From NCBI GenBank assembly GCA_031972855.1, contig DALYDY010000002.1:62001-126000 (forward strand): a stretch of DNA of 64,000 nt, written 5' to 3'. The notes beneath the pieces are model-generated. The model saw only the letters and a program-made list of their open reading frames with translations. It was not told where the DNA came from and did not search any database. Positions within the stretch are counted from its first letter, which is position 1. Every line of letters begins with the position of its first letter. Shown one piece after another: positions 17,368 through 25,909 of this stretch. The position numbers and the translations under genes were made by a program. The DNA is from JAIXRY01 sp031972855 (lineage in GTDB: Bacteria > Patescibacteriota > Minisyncoccia > Phycocordibacterales > UBA9973).

Positions 17368-17820
17368 TTGAAAAAAATAAAAATTGTACTAGCCCTATTA
17401 AGAGCTAGCGGAGGAATTATTGTTCTCGAAATAATCAACAGAGTGTTTGATTATATCTACTACCCAATAGCTGTATATAGATTTTCATTTGGTAAAGCAT
17501 TTGTTATCTTATTTATTACTGCATTGATTCTTAATTTTATATTATTGATTACTTATAATTATCTAAAAAAAGATATATTTGGTTTTGAAAAAGTAAAATT
17601 AATTCAAGAGCGCAAAAGCGGCTTCTGGGCAAAAGTTTTTAGTATGGGGAGAATTCCAAGTATAATATTTTTATCTTGGTATGATCCATTTATGGCAACT
17701 GTTTTTATGTCTAAAAAGAGTTTTGATATTTCAAAATTAGATTATTTATATCTTTTTTTAACTACTTTTATAGGGCATACACTGTGGATTATATTTTGGA
17801 GTCCACTTAAGTTGTTTTAG
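17368..17820 (+). CDS. Multi-pass membrane protein, tandem paralogue 1
   Basis: A 150-aa protein with about four hydrophobic segments. It shares FDYI(F)YP, NYLKKDIFGFEK, MGR(I/V)S, YDPF and GHT(L/I)W with the next gene. Translation starts at TTG 17368, chosen because a strong GGGAGG ribosome-binding site (17357-17362) lies six bases upstream and no ATG fits. Such a clear Shine-Dalgarno is rare in this window. Function unknown. Expression probably depends on the palindromic promoter at 17315. Confidence 0.65.
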   Translation: MKKIKIVLALLRASGGIIVLEIINRVFDYIYYPIAVYRFSFGKAFVILFITALILNFILLITYNYLKKDIFGFEKVKLIQERKSGFWAKVFSMGRIPSIIFLSWYDPFMATVFMSKKSFDISKLDYLYLFLTTFIGHTLWIIFWSPLKLF

Positions 17821-17821
17821 G

Positions 17822-17862
17822 CACCCTTTGTTTTTATTAACATAGGGTGTTTTATTTTTTTA
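17822..17862 (+). terminator. Terminator between the tandem membrane genes
   Basis: CACCCT (17822-17827) pairs with AGGGTG (17844-17849) across an AT-rich loop, followed by TTTTATTTTTTT. Confidence 0.65.
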
Positions 17863-17885
17863 ATGTATAATTTACAATTCTTAGT

Positions 17886-18356
17886 ATGGATATAAAAAAT
17901 AAACTTATTATAAAATTTCCTTTTCTATCGCTAAAATTTTTTAGCGGTCTTGTTTTTTTGGAGATTGTAAATAAAATTTTTGATTATTTTATTTATCCAC
18001 TAGTTATGTATAAATTAAGCTTTTGGAAGAGTTATTTTGTTCTTCTGTTTTTAGCCCTTATTTTAAATTATGCTCTTTTGTTTTTGTATGATTATCTAAA
18101 AAAAGATATTTTTGGATTTGAAAAAATAAAAGAAATTAAAAAAGAAAGGAGTGGTATTTGGAAACATATATTTAAAATGGGTAGAGTTTCGACTATAATA
18201 GGATTATCTTTTTATGATCCATTTTTAGCTACTGTTTATTTGAGAAAGCCAGGTTTTGCTTTTTGTAGAAAAGACTATTTATATATATTTTTAACAACGT
18301 TGCTTGGGCATACAATATGGTTAGTTTTGTGGTCTCCAATATATTTAACATTTTAA
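17886..18356 (+). CDS. Multi-pass membrane protein, tandem paralogue 2
   Basis: A 156-aa protein, clearly homologous to the 17368 gene over its whole length (EIVNKIFDYFIYP, YDYLKKDIFGFEK, KMGRVSTI, LSFYDPF, GHTIWLVLWSP). The pair is a local duplication. This copy has its own upstream TATAAT-like box (17866-17871) and an ATG start, whereas its twin uses TTG with a strong ribosome-binding site. The copies are therefore regulated separately. Positively charged loops (KKERSGIWKHIFK) suggest cytoplasmic segments. Function unknown. Confidence 0.65.
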   Translation: MDIKNKLIIKFPFLSLKFFSGLVFLEIVNKIFDYFIYPLVMYKLSFWKSYFVLLFLALILNYALLFLYDYLKKDIFGFEKIKEIKKERSGIWKHIFKMGRVSTIIGLSFYDPFLATVYLRKPGFAFCRKDYLYIFLTTLLGHTIWLVLWSPIYLTF

Positions 18357-18381
18357 TTAATATTGTGTTATTATAACTTCT

Positions 18382-18732
18382 ATGAATAAAGATGTTTATG
18401 AAAACGAAGATAAAAAGAGTATTTTTGTGTTTATTCTTTTTTTAGCACTAGTTATTGTTTTTTGTTTTTATAAGTATATCTATAAAAAAGATTATCTTTA
18501 CATGGTTGAATTCCCTTGTGATTCTACTAGTGAAAAGTGTTTTATTAGAGACTGTTCTCAAGGAGATTGCCCTCCTAATGATTTGAGTAGTTATAAAAAA
18601 TACTTTATAAAAGCTTATGATTTTAAAAAATGTGGCGTAGATTCTTGTATCGATGAGTGTTTGGCAGGTAGTGCAGATTGTAAAAAAATAGAATGCGACG
18701 AATCTTCTGGTGACTCATGTTCTGAAAAATAA
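18382..18732 (+). CDS. Cys-rich single-pass membrane protein
   Basis: A 116-aa protein with one transmembrane helix at about 13-32 and an extracytoplasmic tail holding ten Cys (CDSTSEKCFIRDC, GDCPP, KKCGVDSC, DECLAG, ADCKKIEC, DSCSEK). Similar small Cys-rich anchored proteins are frequent in Parcubacteria, and the cysteines probably form disulfides outside the cell. Function unknown. It is followed six bases later by a 278-aa gene. Confidence 0.65.
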   Translation: MNKDVYENEDKKSIFVFILFLALVIVFCFYKYIYKKDYLYMVEFPCDSTSEKCFIRDCSQGDCPPNDLSSYKKYFIKAYDFKKCGVDSCIDECLAGSADCKKIECDESSGDSCSEK

Positions 18733-18737
18733 ATATT

Positions 18738-19574
18738 ATGAAAGATTTTGATTTAGATAGTATTCCAGACATTGATTTACTGATGTCAGACAGAGAAATT
18801 TTTAATAGTTTTGTTTATACACCCATAAATCAAGCTATTATTGAATTAGAGAATAGAAAAAATGATTCTAATATAGATATAGAATTAAAAAAATATGGAA
18901 ACTTTGTAAAACCTAAAATATTTTCAAAAGACTCAATATATGCAGTTCTTTTCAGACAATTAGCTACACCTAACTATGAATTTAGAAGATTTGTTAATCT
19001 ACTAGATCCTTTATCTGAAATTGTAAAACCTGTAGTTTTTGAATATTATTCTGATAAATTTGTTTCTAATAATGAATATAAAACAAGTTTAGGAAAGATA
19101 AATTTTTTTTGTGGTGTTGGTAAAAAAGGAGGATCAAAAATTAAATCTACAACAGTAATTGATTTTAATGAAAATGGGGGATTAAAAATAAAAGATGTAA
19201 AAACATTGTGGGGGCAAAATTTGATAGATTTTCATAGGGAATTATTTAAAAAAACTTTTGAACATAATGAAGATATTATTTTTTTTGAGGCTTCAGATTG
19301 GTTTAAAGAATCTGGTAAAAGTGCAAAAGATTATTATATGAACTTCATATCTCTTTTTCTAAAGAATGGGATACTTTTTGAAAATTTTATGTTTAATGAA
19401 GAAGAATTTATGTTTACAAAAGATATTTTTCTACCAAGTTTTATTGAGCTGATTAAAATAACAGGTAAAAAACCTATAATTGTAGCTCTTGAGCCTACAG
19501 ACATTGAAGGTGATAAATTTTGGTTTTGTCATCCAGAGAGTTCTTTTTCTATAATTGAAGACAAAATTAAATAA
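18738..19574 (+). CDS. Hypothetical protein, 278 aa
   Basis: Not recognised. It has no signal peptide or membrane helix. The central part, KINFFCGVGKKGGSKIKS, and the C-terminal IIVALEPTDIEGDKFWFCHPESSF read like a folded alpha/beta domain. It begins six bases after the Cys-rich membrane protein gene, implying cotranscription. No catalytic motif is visible. Confidence 0.6.
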   Translation: MKDFDLDSIPDIDLLMSDREIFNSFVYTPINQAIIELENRKNDSNIDIELKKYGNFVKPKIFSKDSIYAVLFRQLATPNYEFRRFVNLLDPLSEIVKPVVFEYYSDKFVSNNEYKTSLGKINFFCGVGKKGGSKIKSTTVIDFNENGGLKIKDVKTLWGQNLIDFHRELFKKTFEHNEDIIFFEASDWFKESGKSAKDYYMNFISLFLKNGILFENFMFNEEEFMFTKDIFLPSFIELIKITGKKPIIVALEPTDIEGDKFWFCHPESSFSIIEDKIK

Positions 19575-19592
19575 TTCGTTTATAATTAATTT

Positions 19593-21230
19593 ATGGATAT
19601 AATAAACACCTGTTTTGAAACAACGAAAGACTATCACTCAATAGCTTTTTATTCTCACCTTGTACCTATTTTTATTTCACTAGTATTAATATTTTTCACA
19701 ATAGGTAAAAGTAAGGTTTCTTATATAACTAAAATATTTTCTGTTTTTGTTGGACTTTTCTGTTTGTGGCTTATTGGTGATTTAATTTTATGGACTTCTA
19801 CAAACTATAATTTAGTTAATTTTTCTTGGGCCCCTCTTGATTATATAAATGTATTATTTTATCTTTTTGGCGCCTACTTTTTCATTGTTGTTGCGATTAA
19901 AAAAGATTTGAATATTTTTTATAAAAGTATTATTTTAATACTTTCTTTACCTGCTTTTTACATTACTATTTCTGGAGGGTCTATAGTTTACTTTGATCAG
20001 TCTGTGTGTGAGTCTATTAATAATAATTTTTTAACAAAATACAAATTATTTATTGAATTTTTAAGTATAGTAACGATAATTTTAGTTGGTATATTTAATT
20101 TCAAAAAAGAAATAAAAGAAAACAAAAAAAAGATATTAATTATTGGACTTTCAATTATATTGTTTTTCTCTGTTTTCTCTATAACTGAATATATCTCAAG
20201 TATTACAGGTGTTTATGAAACAAACTTGTATAGTTTATTTATTCTACCTATTTTCCTTATTGGAATTATATACTCTATTATAAACTTAAAAGTTTTTGAC
20301 TTTAAAGTTTTTGGTACTCAATTAATTGTTTATTTACTCTTTATATTGATTGCTTCTCAGTTTATATTTATTAAAGTACTTATTAATATGGTACTTACTG
20401 GATTTACGCTTATCTTAATAGTATTTTTTGGTAATATTTTGATAAATAGTGTTAAGCGCGAGATTAAACAAAAAGAAGAGATGGAGATTATTTCAAAAAA
20501 TCTTATTGAAGCTAACGAAAAGCTAAAAGGTCTTGATAAGTTGAAGACAGAGTTCTTGTCACTTGCTACACACCAAATCAGAAGCCCTCTCACAGCTATT
20601 AAAGGATACACATCAATGCTTCTTGAAGGTTCTTTTGGAAAAGTTGACGCTGAAAAGAAAGAGCCTCTCGAACGCGTTCTTCAAACATCAAATAGTCTTG
20701 CTATTATGGTGGAAGATTTCTTAAGTGTTTCAAAAATAGAATCAGGAGGAATGAAATATATGATAGAGCCTTTTGATTTTAGAAAAATGGTAGAAGATAC
20801 ATATTCAGACTTGAAAGTAACAGCAGAGAAAAAAGGTCTTGTTATGGAATTCAGTTCAAATGAAACAGAACCTGTAATGGTGAGTGGTGACCGTGAAAAA
20901 CTTCGCCAAGTTATAATCAATCTTACAGATAACTCAATAAAATATACTCCTACAGGCTCAATATCAATACATGTTGAAGTTGATAATAATAAAACAATCT
21001 TTTCTGTAAAAGATACTGGTGTTGGAGTCTCTCCAGAAACAAAATCTACATTATTTGGAAAGTTTAGTCGTGGTGAAGGTGCAAAATTAAATACGACAGG
21101 TTCAGGACTTGGACTATATCTTGCAAAAGAAATCATAAAAGCTCATCATGGAAAAGTTTGGCTTGAGTCAGAAGGATTGGGCAAGGGAACAACATTCTTT
21201 GTAGAACTCCCTATAATTTCAAAAGAATAA
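19593..21230 (+). CDS. Membrane sensor histidine kinase
   Basis: A 545-aa kinase with about eight N-terminal transmembrane helices (to about residue 285) and a coiled linker (KREIKQKEEMEIISKN). The HisKA H-box is LATHQIRSPLTAIKGY (His327), and the HATPase boxes are LTDNSIKYTP, DTGVGVSP, LFGKFSRGEGA and GSGLGLYLAKEI. All boxes are intact. No response regulator is adjacent. TATAAT at 19581-19586 lies six bases before the ATG, which points to a leaderless mRNA. The histidine-kinase half is less AT-rich than the membrane half. Confidence 0.92.
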   Translation: MDIINTCFETTKDYHSIAFYSHLVPIFISLVLIFFTIGKSKVSYITKIFSVFVGLFCLWLIGDLILWTSTNYNLVNFSWAPLDYINVLFYLFGAYFFIVVAIKKDLNIFYKSIILILSLPAFYITISGGSIVYFDQSVCESINNNFLTKYKLFIEFLSIVTIILVGIFNFKKEIKENKKKILIIGLSIILFFSVFSITEYISSITGVYETNLYSLFILPIFLIGIIYSIINLKVFDFKVFGTQLIVYLLFILIASQFIFIKVLINMVLTGFTLILIVFFGNILINSVKREIKQKEEMEIISKNLIEANEKLKGLDKLKTEFLSLATHQIRSPLTAIKGYTSMLLEGSFGKVDAEKKEPLERVLQTSNSLAIMVEDFLSVSKIESGGMKYMIEPFDFRKMVEDTYSDLKVTAEKKGLVMEFSSNETEPVMVSGDREKLRQVIINLTDNSIKYTPTGSISIHVEVDNNKTIFSVKDTGVGVSPETKSTLFGKFSRGEGAKLNTTGSGLGLYLAKEIIKAHHGKVWLESEGLGKGTTFFVELPIISKE

Positions 21231-21240
21231 AAAATAAAAA

Positions 21241-21268
21241 ATATCACCAATAAGGGTGATATTTTTTT
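21241..21268 (+). terminator. Terminator after the second sensor kinase
   Basis: Stem ATATCACC/GGTGATAT with a 6-base loop and T7. Confidence 0.8.
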
Positions 21269-21314
21269 GTATTCCACTATCGGCTTTTTGGTTTACAATA
21301 TATACTTAACTTAT

Positions 21315-22223
21315 ATGATTTCTGAGTACACACATAAAAAAATTCGTTGGATAGATGTTGAGTCTCCAACAAAAGAAGAAATTTCTCATCTTGCAGATAT
21401 ATATAATATCCCAGGTTCTGTTGCTGAAGAGCTTCTCACTAGCACGATGAGATCTAAAGTTGATATTCATTCGAACTTAATTTTTCTTATACTTCATTTT
21501 CCTAAGTATGGACACAAACAAGATGGTAATGATAGAGAAATAGATTTTATTATAGGAAAAGACTATGTTATTACTGTTCACTATGAACTAATAAACCCCC
21601 TCCATGAATTTTCAAAAAAATTTGAAGTAAACAAGTTGTTAGACAGAGGAATTAGAGATGATCACGCTGGATACCTTTTCTATGCAATCATAAAAGAATT
21701 ATATCGTGATGCGCTAGAAGAGCTTGATGATATAAACAAAAGTCTCAGAGATATAGAACACGATATATTTTCTGAACACGAAGAAGATACTGTCCATATG
21801 ATCTCAAAAATAAACAGACGTCTACTGGACTTCAAACAAGCAATTCGTTTTCATCGTGAAGTCTTACATTCTTTTGAAATCGCTGGAAAAGATTTCTTTG
21901 GAGAATCTTTTACATACCATCTAACAGCTGTTATGGGTGAATACAACAAAGTTCAGACAATGCTTGAAGGTCATAAAGACATATTAAATGACCTTCGTGA
22001 CACAAACGACTCTCTCCTTACAACAAAAACAAATGAAACCATTAAAGTCTTGACTATTATGAGTTTTATTATGCTTCCACTAACTTTGATTACTGGGGTA
22101 TTTGGAATGAACACTGATTTTGTAATAATTAAAAACTTTTCAGACTTCTTTGTTGTCGTTGTGTCTATGACTGTGACTGGACTTACTATGTTCTTATACT
22201 TTAAACTAAAGAGATGGATGTAA
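21315..22223 (+). CDS. corA: CorA-family divalent cation transporter
   Basis: A 302-aa member of the CorA Mg2+/Co2+ channel family. A long soluble N-terminal funnel domain is followed by two C-terminal transmembrane helices. The invariant GMN filter motif is present in LITGVFGMNTDF between the helices. ATG 21315 is chosen because TATACT (21301-21306) lies eight bases upstream; an in-frame ATG at 21267 is upstream of that box. The last 10 bases overlap cysS, so the two are translationally coupled. Confidence 0.9.
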   Translation: MISEYTHKKIRWIDVESPTKEEISHLADIYNIPGSVAEELLTSTMRSKVDIHSNLIFLILHFPKYGHKQDGNDREIDFIIGKDYVITVHYELINPLHEFSKKFEVNKLLDRGIRDDHAGYLFYAIIKELYRDALEELDDINKSLRDIEHDIFSEHEEDTVHMISKINRRLLDFKQAIRFHREVLHSFEIAGKDFFGESFTYHLTAVMGEYNKVQTMLEGHKDILNDLRDTNDSLLTTKTNETIKVLTIMSFIMLPLTLITGVFGMNTDFVIIKNFSDFFVVVVSMTVTGLTMFLYFKLKRWM

Positions 22224-23608
22224 TTACCCTTTGGAATACGCAAAAACGTGGCTACGAGAGATTTTCGCCACTAAAAGAAGGAAAAGTAACAATGTATGGT
22301 TGTGGACCGACTGTATATGATTTTACTCATATTGGACACATAAGAAGATATGTGGGAGATGACATATTAAAACGCACTTTTACATATCTTGGTTATGAAG
22401 TAAATCATGTAATGAATATAACCGATGTAGGGCACTTGTCTGACGATGGTGATGACGGAGAAGATAAGATGGAAAAAGGTGCTCTAAAATACGGAAAAAC
22501 TGTTTGGGAAATTGCACAATTTTATACAGAATATTTTGAGAAAACAATGAAAGCTCTTGATATTCTTCCTCCAAATCATTTTGTAAAGGCAACAGACCAT
22601 ATAGAAGGTATGATTGCTTTTGTGAAGCATCTTGAAGAAAAAGGCTACACTTACGAAACTCCACAAGCAATATATTTTGATACAACAAAATTTAAAAAAT
22701 ACGGAGAACTTTCTGGCCAAAAATTAGATGACAAAAAACAAGCTGTACGTGAGGATGTTGTAATAGATAAAAACAAAAAGCATCCAGCAGACTTCGTGCT
22801 CTGGTTTAAAAGAGTTGGAAGATTTGCAAACCATACAATGCATTGGGAAAGCAAATGGGGAGATGGATTTCCTGGTTGGCATATAGAATGTTCTGCTATG
22901 AGTATGGAGTATCTCGGTGAGACTATAGATATTCATACAGGTGGCGTAGATCATATACCTGTCCATCATGAGAATGAAATTGCTCAAAGCGAATGTGCGA
23001 CAGGACATCAATTTGTTAGATACTGGATACATCACAATTTTCTTCAAGTTGATGGTGAAAAAATGTCAAAAAGCAAAGGAAACTTCTATACAATAGATAG
23101 TATTATAGAAAAAGGAATAAACCCATTAGCACTTCGTTTTCTATTCTTACAAGCACACTATCGCAAGTTAATGAATTTTACATTTGAATCACTAAAAGGA
23201 GCGGAAAATGCTTATGAAAGACTTGTTGATATATTTTCTAATTTATCAACAGAAAATTCAAAACCAGATTTTGATTATATTGGTCGTTTCAAAAGATCGC
23301 TTGCTGATGACTTGGATACTCCGTCTGCCATAGCTCTTTTGTGGGAACTAATACATGATATGAGAATATCATCAGAAGTAAAAAGAAGTACACTACTAGA
23401 GTTTGATAAAGTTCTCGGACTTGGTCTTGATAAAATAGAAAAAGATGTAGCTCCAAAAGAAGTATTAAATCTTCTAGAAAAAAGAATTCTAGCTCGTAAC
23501 AATAAAGATTGGCAAGCTAGCGACGATATTCGTCATCAAATAGCACTTTTGGGATGGGAAGTGCTGGATTCTAAAGATAATCAGAAAGTTCGCCGTATAA
23601 AGCCTTAA
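22214..23608 (+). CDS. cysS: Cysteinyl-tRNA synthetase
   Basis: A 464-aa class I synthetase charging tRNA-Cys. The HIGH motif is THIGHIRRYVG (about residue 36), preceded by the zinc-ligand CGPTVYD. FPGWHIECSAM holds the second zinc Cys, HHENEIAQSE the His/Glu ligands, and KMSKSKGNF the KMSKS loop. The ATG overlaps corA by 10 bases. Several long open frames on the opposite strand here are coding shadows. Complete and apparently functional. Confidence 0.97.
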   Translation: MDVITLWNTQKRGYERFSPLKEGKVTMYGCGPTVYDFTHIGHIRRYVGDDILKRTFTYLGYEVNHVMNITDVGHLSDDGDDGEDKMEKGALKYGKTVWEIAQFYTEYFEKTMKALDILPPNHFVKATDHIEGMIAFVKHLEEKGYTYETPQAIYFDTTKFKKYGELSGQKLDDKKQAVREDVVIDKNKKHPADFVLWFKRVGRFANHTMHWESKWGDGFPGWHIECSAMSMEYLGETIDIHTGGVDHIPVHHENEIAQSECATGHQFVRYWIHHNFLQVDGEKMSKSKGNFYTIDSIIEKGINPLALRFLFLQAHYRKLMNFTFESLKGAENAYERLVDIFSNLSTENSKPDFDYIGRFKRSLADDLDTPSAIALLWELIHDMRISSEVKRSTLLEFDKVLGLGLDKIEKDVAPKEVLNLLEKRILARNNKDWQASDDIRHQIALLGWEVLDSKDNQKVRRIKP

Positions 23609-23632
23609 AATAAGGTTTTCAAGATAAAAGAC

Positions 23633-23660
23633 TTGCAAAAAATATTAAATAGTATACAAT
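23633..23660 (+). promoter_or_regulatory. Promoter of rplU
   Basis: TTGCAA (23633-23638), 16 bp, TACAAT (23655-23660), with a short leader before ATG 23676. Confidence 0.55.
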
Positions 23661-23675
23661 AAGGACCTTAGGCTT

Positions 23676-24029
23676 ATGGCAGTAAAAAAGACAACAAACA
23701 CAAAAGAAACTAACGAATTCGCAGTATTCACTACAGGCGGCAAACAATACAAGGTTGCTGTTGGTGATGTTATACGTATCGAAAAACTCGATGGGGAATT
23801 CAAAAAAGGAGACAAAATCGTTTTCGATAAGGTTCTTTTGGTTGATAATGGTCAAGATACTACTATAGGAACTCCTTATATCTCAGGCGCAAAAGTTGAA
23901 TCAATTTTTGAAGAAGCTGAAAGATATGATACTGTAACAGTTATCAAATACAGACAAAAGAGTCGTTACTTCAAGAAAAATGGTCACAGACAACCATATT
24001 TTGAAATAAAGATATCAGCAATCAAATAA
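23676..24029 (+). CDS. rplU: 50S ribosomal protein bL21
   Basis: A 117-aa ribosomal protein with an extra basic N-terminal tail (MAVKKTTNTKETNE). It then shows the bL21 core FTTGGKQYKVAVGDVIRIEKL and the signature YRQKSRYFKKNGHRQPY near the C-terminus. It usually precedes rpmA (bL27), but here a terminator and an unrelated gene follow. bL27 must therefore be encoded elsewhere. Confidence 0.96.
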   Translation: MAVKKTTNTKETNEFAVFTTGGKQYKVAVGDVIRIEKLDGEFKKGDKIVFDKVLLVDNGQDTTIGTPYISGAKVESIFEEAERYDTVTVIKYRQKSRYFKKNGHRQPYFEIKISAIK

Positions 24030-24030
24030 T

Positions 24031-24057
24031 AAAATCCCTCAGAAATGAGGGATTTTA
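24031..24057 (+). terminator. Terminator after rplU
   Basis: Perfect 11-bp stem AAAATCCCTCA/TGAGGGATTTT with a GAAA tetraloop. Confidence 0.88.
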
Positions 24058-24160
24058 TTATTTTGTCAGTGGATGATTACTTAAAATATAAATAAATATA
24101 ATTTGATTTTTTAGACTATTTATTGTACAGTATTAAAAATTACAAACAAATAATCAAACC

Positions 24161-24619
24161 ATGGAGTACTACACAGAATTCGACTATCGCAAAATATTGG
24201 CGACACTAAAACAAATAGAGAGTTATGTTGATAAAAATTCTCAAGATAAATATTATCTTCTTTCAATACAAACATTTGAAGATAAAAATTCAAAATGTAT
24301 TGATTTAACTTGTCTTGAAGAAGCCGATCATATAAGTTTTTTTGAAAATCCAGAAAATTTTTCTTTAATCGAAGCTAATTTTTTTATAGACAAACAAGGA
24401 CCTGTGTTATCTATGTTTGTTGGCGAAAAAATATGTTCAATAAAATCTGAATATAATTTTAGTTCATCTGAAAAAGAAGATTTTAAAGGAATAATCCCAG
24501 AATTGTTAAACAGAGAAGAAATTGAAAATGATTCCTACCGTAAAGCCCTTTCATTTTTTTATAATAGAATATGGTTAATAATTACTAGCAACATACAAAT
24601 TGAAGCAATTTTGGATTAA
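24161..24619 (+). CDS. Hypothetical protein, 152 aa
   Basis: Unrecognised acidic, soluble protein (MEYYTEFDYRKILATLKQIE at the start). A helix-rich N-terminus is followed by strands (GPVLSMFVGEKICSIKSEYN) and a C-terminal helix with an aromatic patch. It is a single-gene unit: a weak hairpin after the stop (about 24620-24650) and a separate promoter for the next gene. It shares its layout with the neighbouring orphan gene at 24705. Confidence 0.55.
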   Translation: MEYYTEFDYRKILATLKQIESYVDKNSQDKYYLLSIQTFEDKNSKCIDLTCLEEADHISFFENPENFSLIEANFFIDKQGPVLSMFVGEKICSIKSEYNFSSSEKEDFKGIIPELLNREEIENDSYRKALSFFYNRIWLIITSNIQIEAILD

Positions 24620-24649
24620 AAAAGCCCTTCGTAAGATGGGTCTTTTATT

Positions 24650-24679
24650 TTGACAAAATACAAGAATAAATGGTATAAG
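24650..24679 (+). promoter_or_regulatory. Promoter of the 24705 orphan gene
   Basis: TTGACA (24650-24655), an 18-bp spacer and TATAAG (24674-24679), with a 25-base leader to ATG 24705. Confidence 0.55.
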
Positions 24680-24704
24680 TTTGTTTAATAAAGTACATAA
24701 AAAA

Positions 24705-25277
24705 ATGAAAACAAATACTAACTATCTTAGAATGTCACAAAAGACACAACAGATTCTTCTGATCATATATTCTATTTTTGAAAAACAAATAGGTAGAAAC
24801 GATTGTCAAAAAATTAGCTTTGATTATACAAATTCAAAACCAGAATATCCTGAAAAAATTTTAAATTTCAAATGTATTCTTGGTTCTGGAAATTTTAAGA
24901 TAGTTAATTTTAACCATATTTTTGGAGAAAAAGCTTATGAGGTTTTTCAAGAAAATCTTCATATACTATTTCCTAAAACAATTAAGGCTTATCAAAATAC
25001 AAGCAAGCAAAGAGAAGGTGTTCTAATGTGGTTATTTGAGATGAGCACAGAAAAAGCCGAGGCAGGTGGAGTAAACTTTAATGACTCTGTAAAAAATCTT
25101 TTCAATAAGATAACAACAAACCAGGTTATTAAGTCAAAAGACGAACTCCATCAAACAACTTTAAAAGTTCTTTTGATTGAAAAAGTTGGTGAAGAATTTT
25201 CTTATTTCCATTTATATCTATATGATGATAAAACTAAGAAATTTTCTAAAGACCACACAAATTACAAACTCTCATAA
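24705..25277 (+). CDS. Hypothetical protein, 190 aa
   Basis: Unrecognised soluble protein. It opens with a helical segment (MSQKTQQILLIIYSIFEKQ) resembling the first helices of winged-helix domains. The middle part includes KAYEVFQENLHILFPKTIK, and a C-terminal strand FSYFHLYLYDDKTKKF. ATG 24705 is preferred to a TTG-initiated longer frame from 24681, because the -10 box ends at 24679. Its stop lies inside a terminator shared with recR. Confidence 0.55.
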   Translation: MKTNTNYLRMSQKTQQILLIIYSIFEKQIGRNDCQKISFDYTNSKPEYPEKILNFKCILGSGNFKIVNFNHIFGEKAYEVFQENLHILFPKTIKAYQNTSKQREGVLMWLFEMSTEKAEAGGVNFNDSVKNLFNKITTNQVIKSKDELHQTTLKVLLIEKVGEEFSYFHLYLYDDKTKKFSKDHTNYKLS

Positions 25278-25298
25278 AAATCCCTTTAGGGATTTTTT
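25276..25298. terminator. Bidirectional terminator between the orphan gene and recR
   Basis: Stem AAAAATCCC/GGGATTTTT with a 4-base loop, T-rich on both strands. Confidence 0.8.
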
Positions 25299-25906
25299 TA
25301 TTGCCTACTTTCTAGAGCATATTTGATTGTTGCGTTGTCCGAATATTCAAGCTCTGTTCCTGTTGAGAGTCCACGCCCCAGAGAAGATATTTTTAATCCA
25401 TGTTTTTCTATAAGAGGGCGAAGTATTCTACGAACAGTTTCGTCTGTATGTTCGCCTGAAGGAGTGAGAGAGCAGGCAACTATTATTTCTTGTAATCCAT
25501 CTGAGGTTTTATTTTCAACTTGTTTTATAAGTTCACGGAGACGCACCACATCTTCTGGTCTTTTTTCTAAAATTGGCACAGAACCACCAAGAACAAAATA
25601 TTTACCAAAATAATTACGACTTCTTGATATTGCTTCATAGTCGGAGTCACGCTCTACCACAAGAAGCATTGTTTTGTCTGCTTGAGGGTTTTTACAATTA
25701 AAACAAATGTCATCTTTTCCAGAAAAGAAGCGGAAACATTCACCACACTGATGCACACTTTCTTTTGCGGCGTTTAGTGCATTTACCAATCTTTCTTTAT
25801 AGTCATAATCTTTTGATAATACAAAATATACAAAACGCTTGGCTTGTCGTTCGCCAATTCCAGGAAATTCTTTAAACAGTGCTGTTAATTTTTGTATTTC
25901 ATCCAT
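25298..25906 (-). CDS. recR: Recombination protein RecR
   Basis: A 202-aa RecFOR-pathway mediator that loads RecA at gaps. Visible features are the N-terminal HhH region FPGIGERQAKRFVYF, the C4 zinc finger CGECFRFFSGKDDICFNC (about 55-72), a Toprim domain starting LLVVERDSDYEAI, and the C-terminal Walker-B-like GRGLSTGTELEYSDNATI. It starts three bases after dnaB ends, forming a dnaB-recR operon. Confidence 0.96.
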   Translation of the reverse strand: MDEIQKLTALFKEFPGIGERQAKRFVYFVLSKDYDYKERLVNALNAAKESVHQCGECFRFFSGKDDICFNCKNPQADKTMLLVVERDSDYEAISRSRNYFGKYFVLGGSVPILEKRPEDVVRLRELIKQVENKTSDGLQEIIVACSLTPSGEHTDETVRRILRPLIEKHGLKISSLGRGLSTGTELEYSDNATIKYALESRQ

Positions 25907-25909
25907 ATA

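Noticed and set aside
22380..23047. Several long open frames on the minus strand inside cysS
   Set aside because: They overlap a complete CysRS with all motifs and have no promoter or ribosome-binding site; composition is the mirror of cysS codons.
25323..25613. 96-codon plus-strand frame opposite recR
   Set aside because: It is antisense to the zinc finger and Toprim regions of an intact recR, and no start signal is seen.
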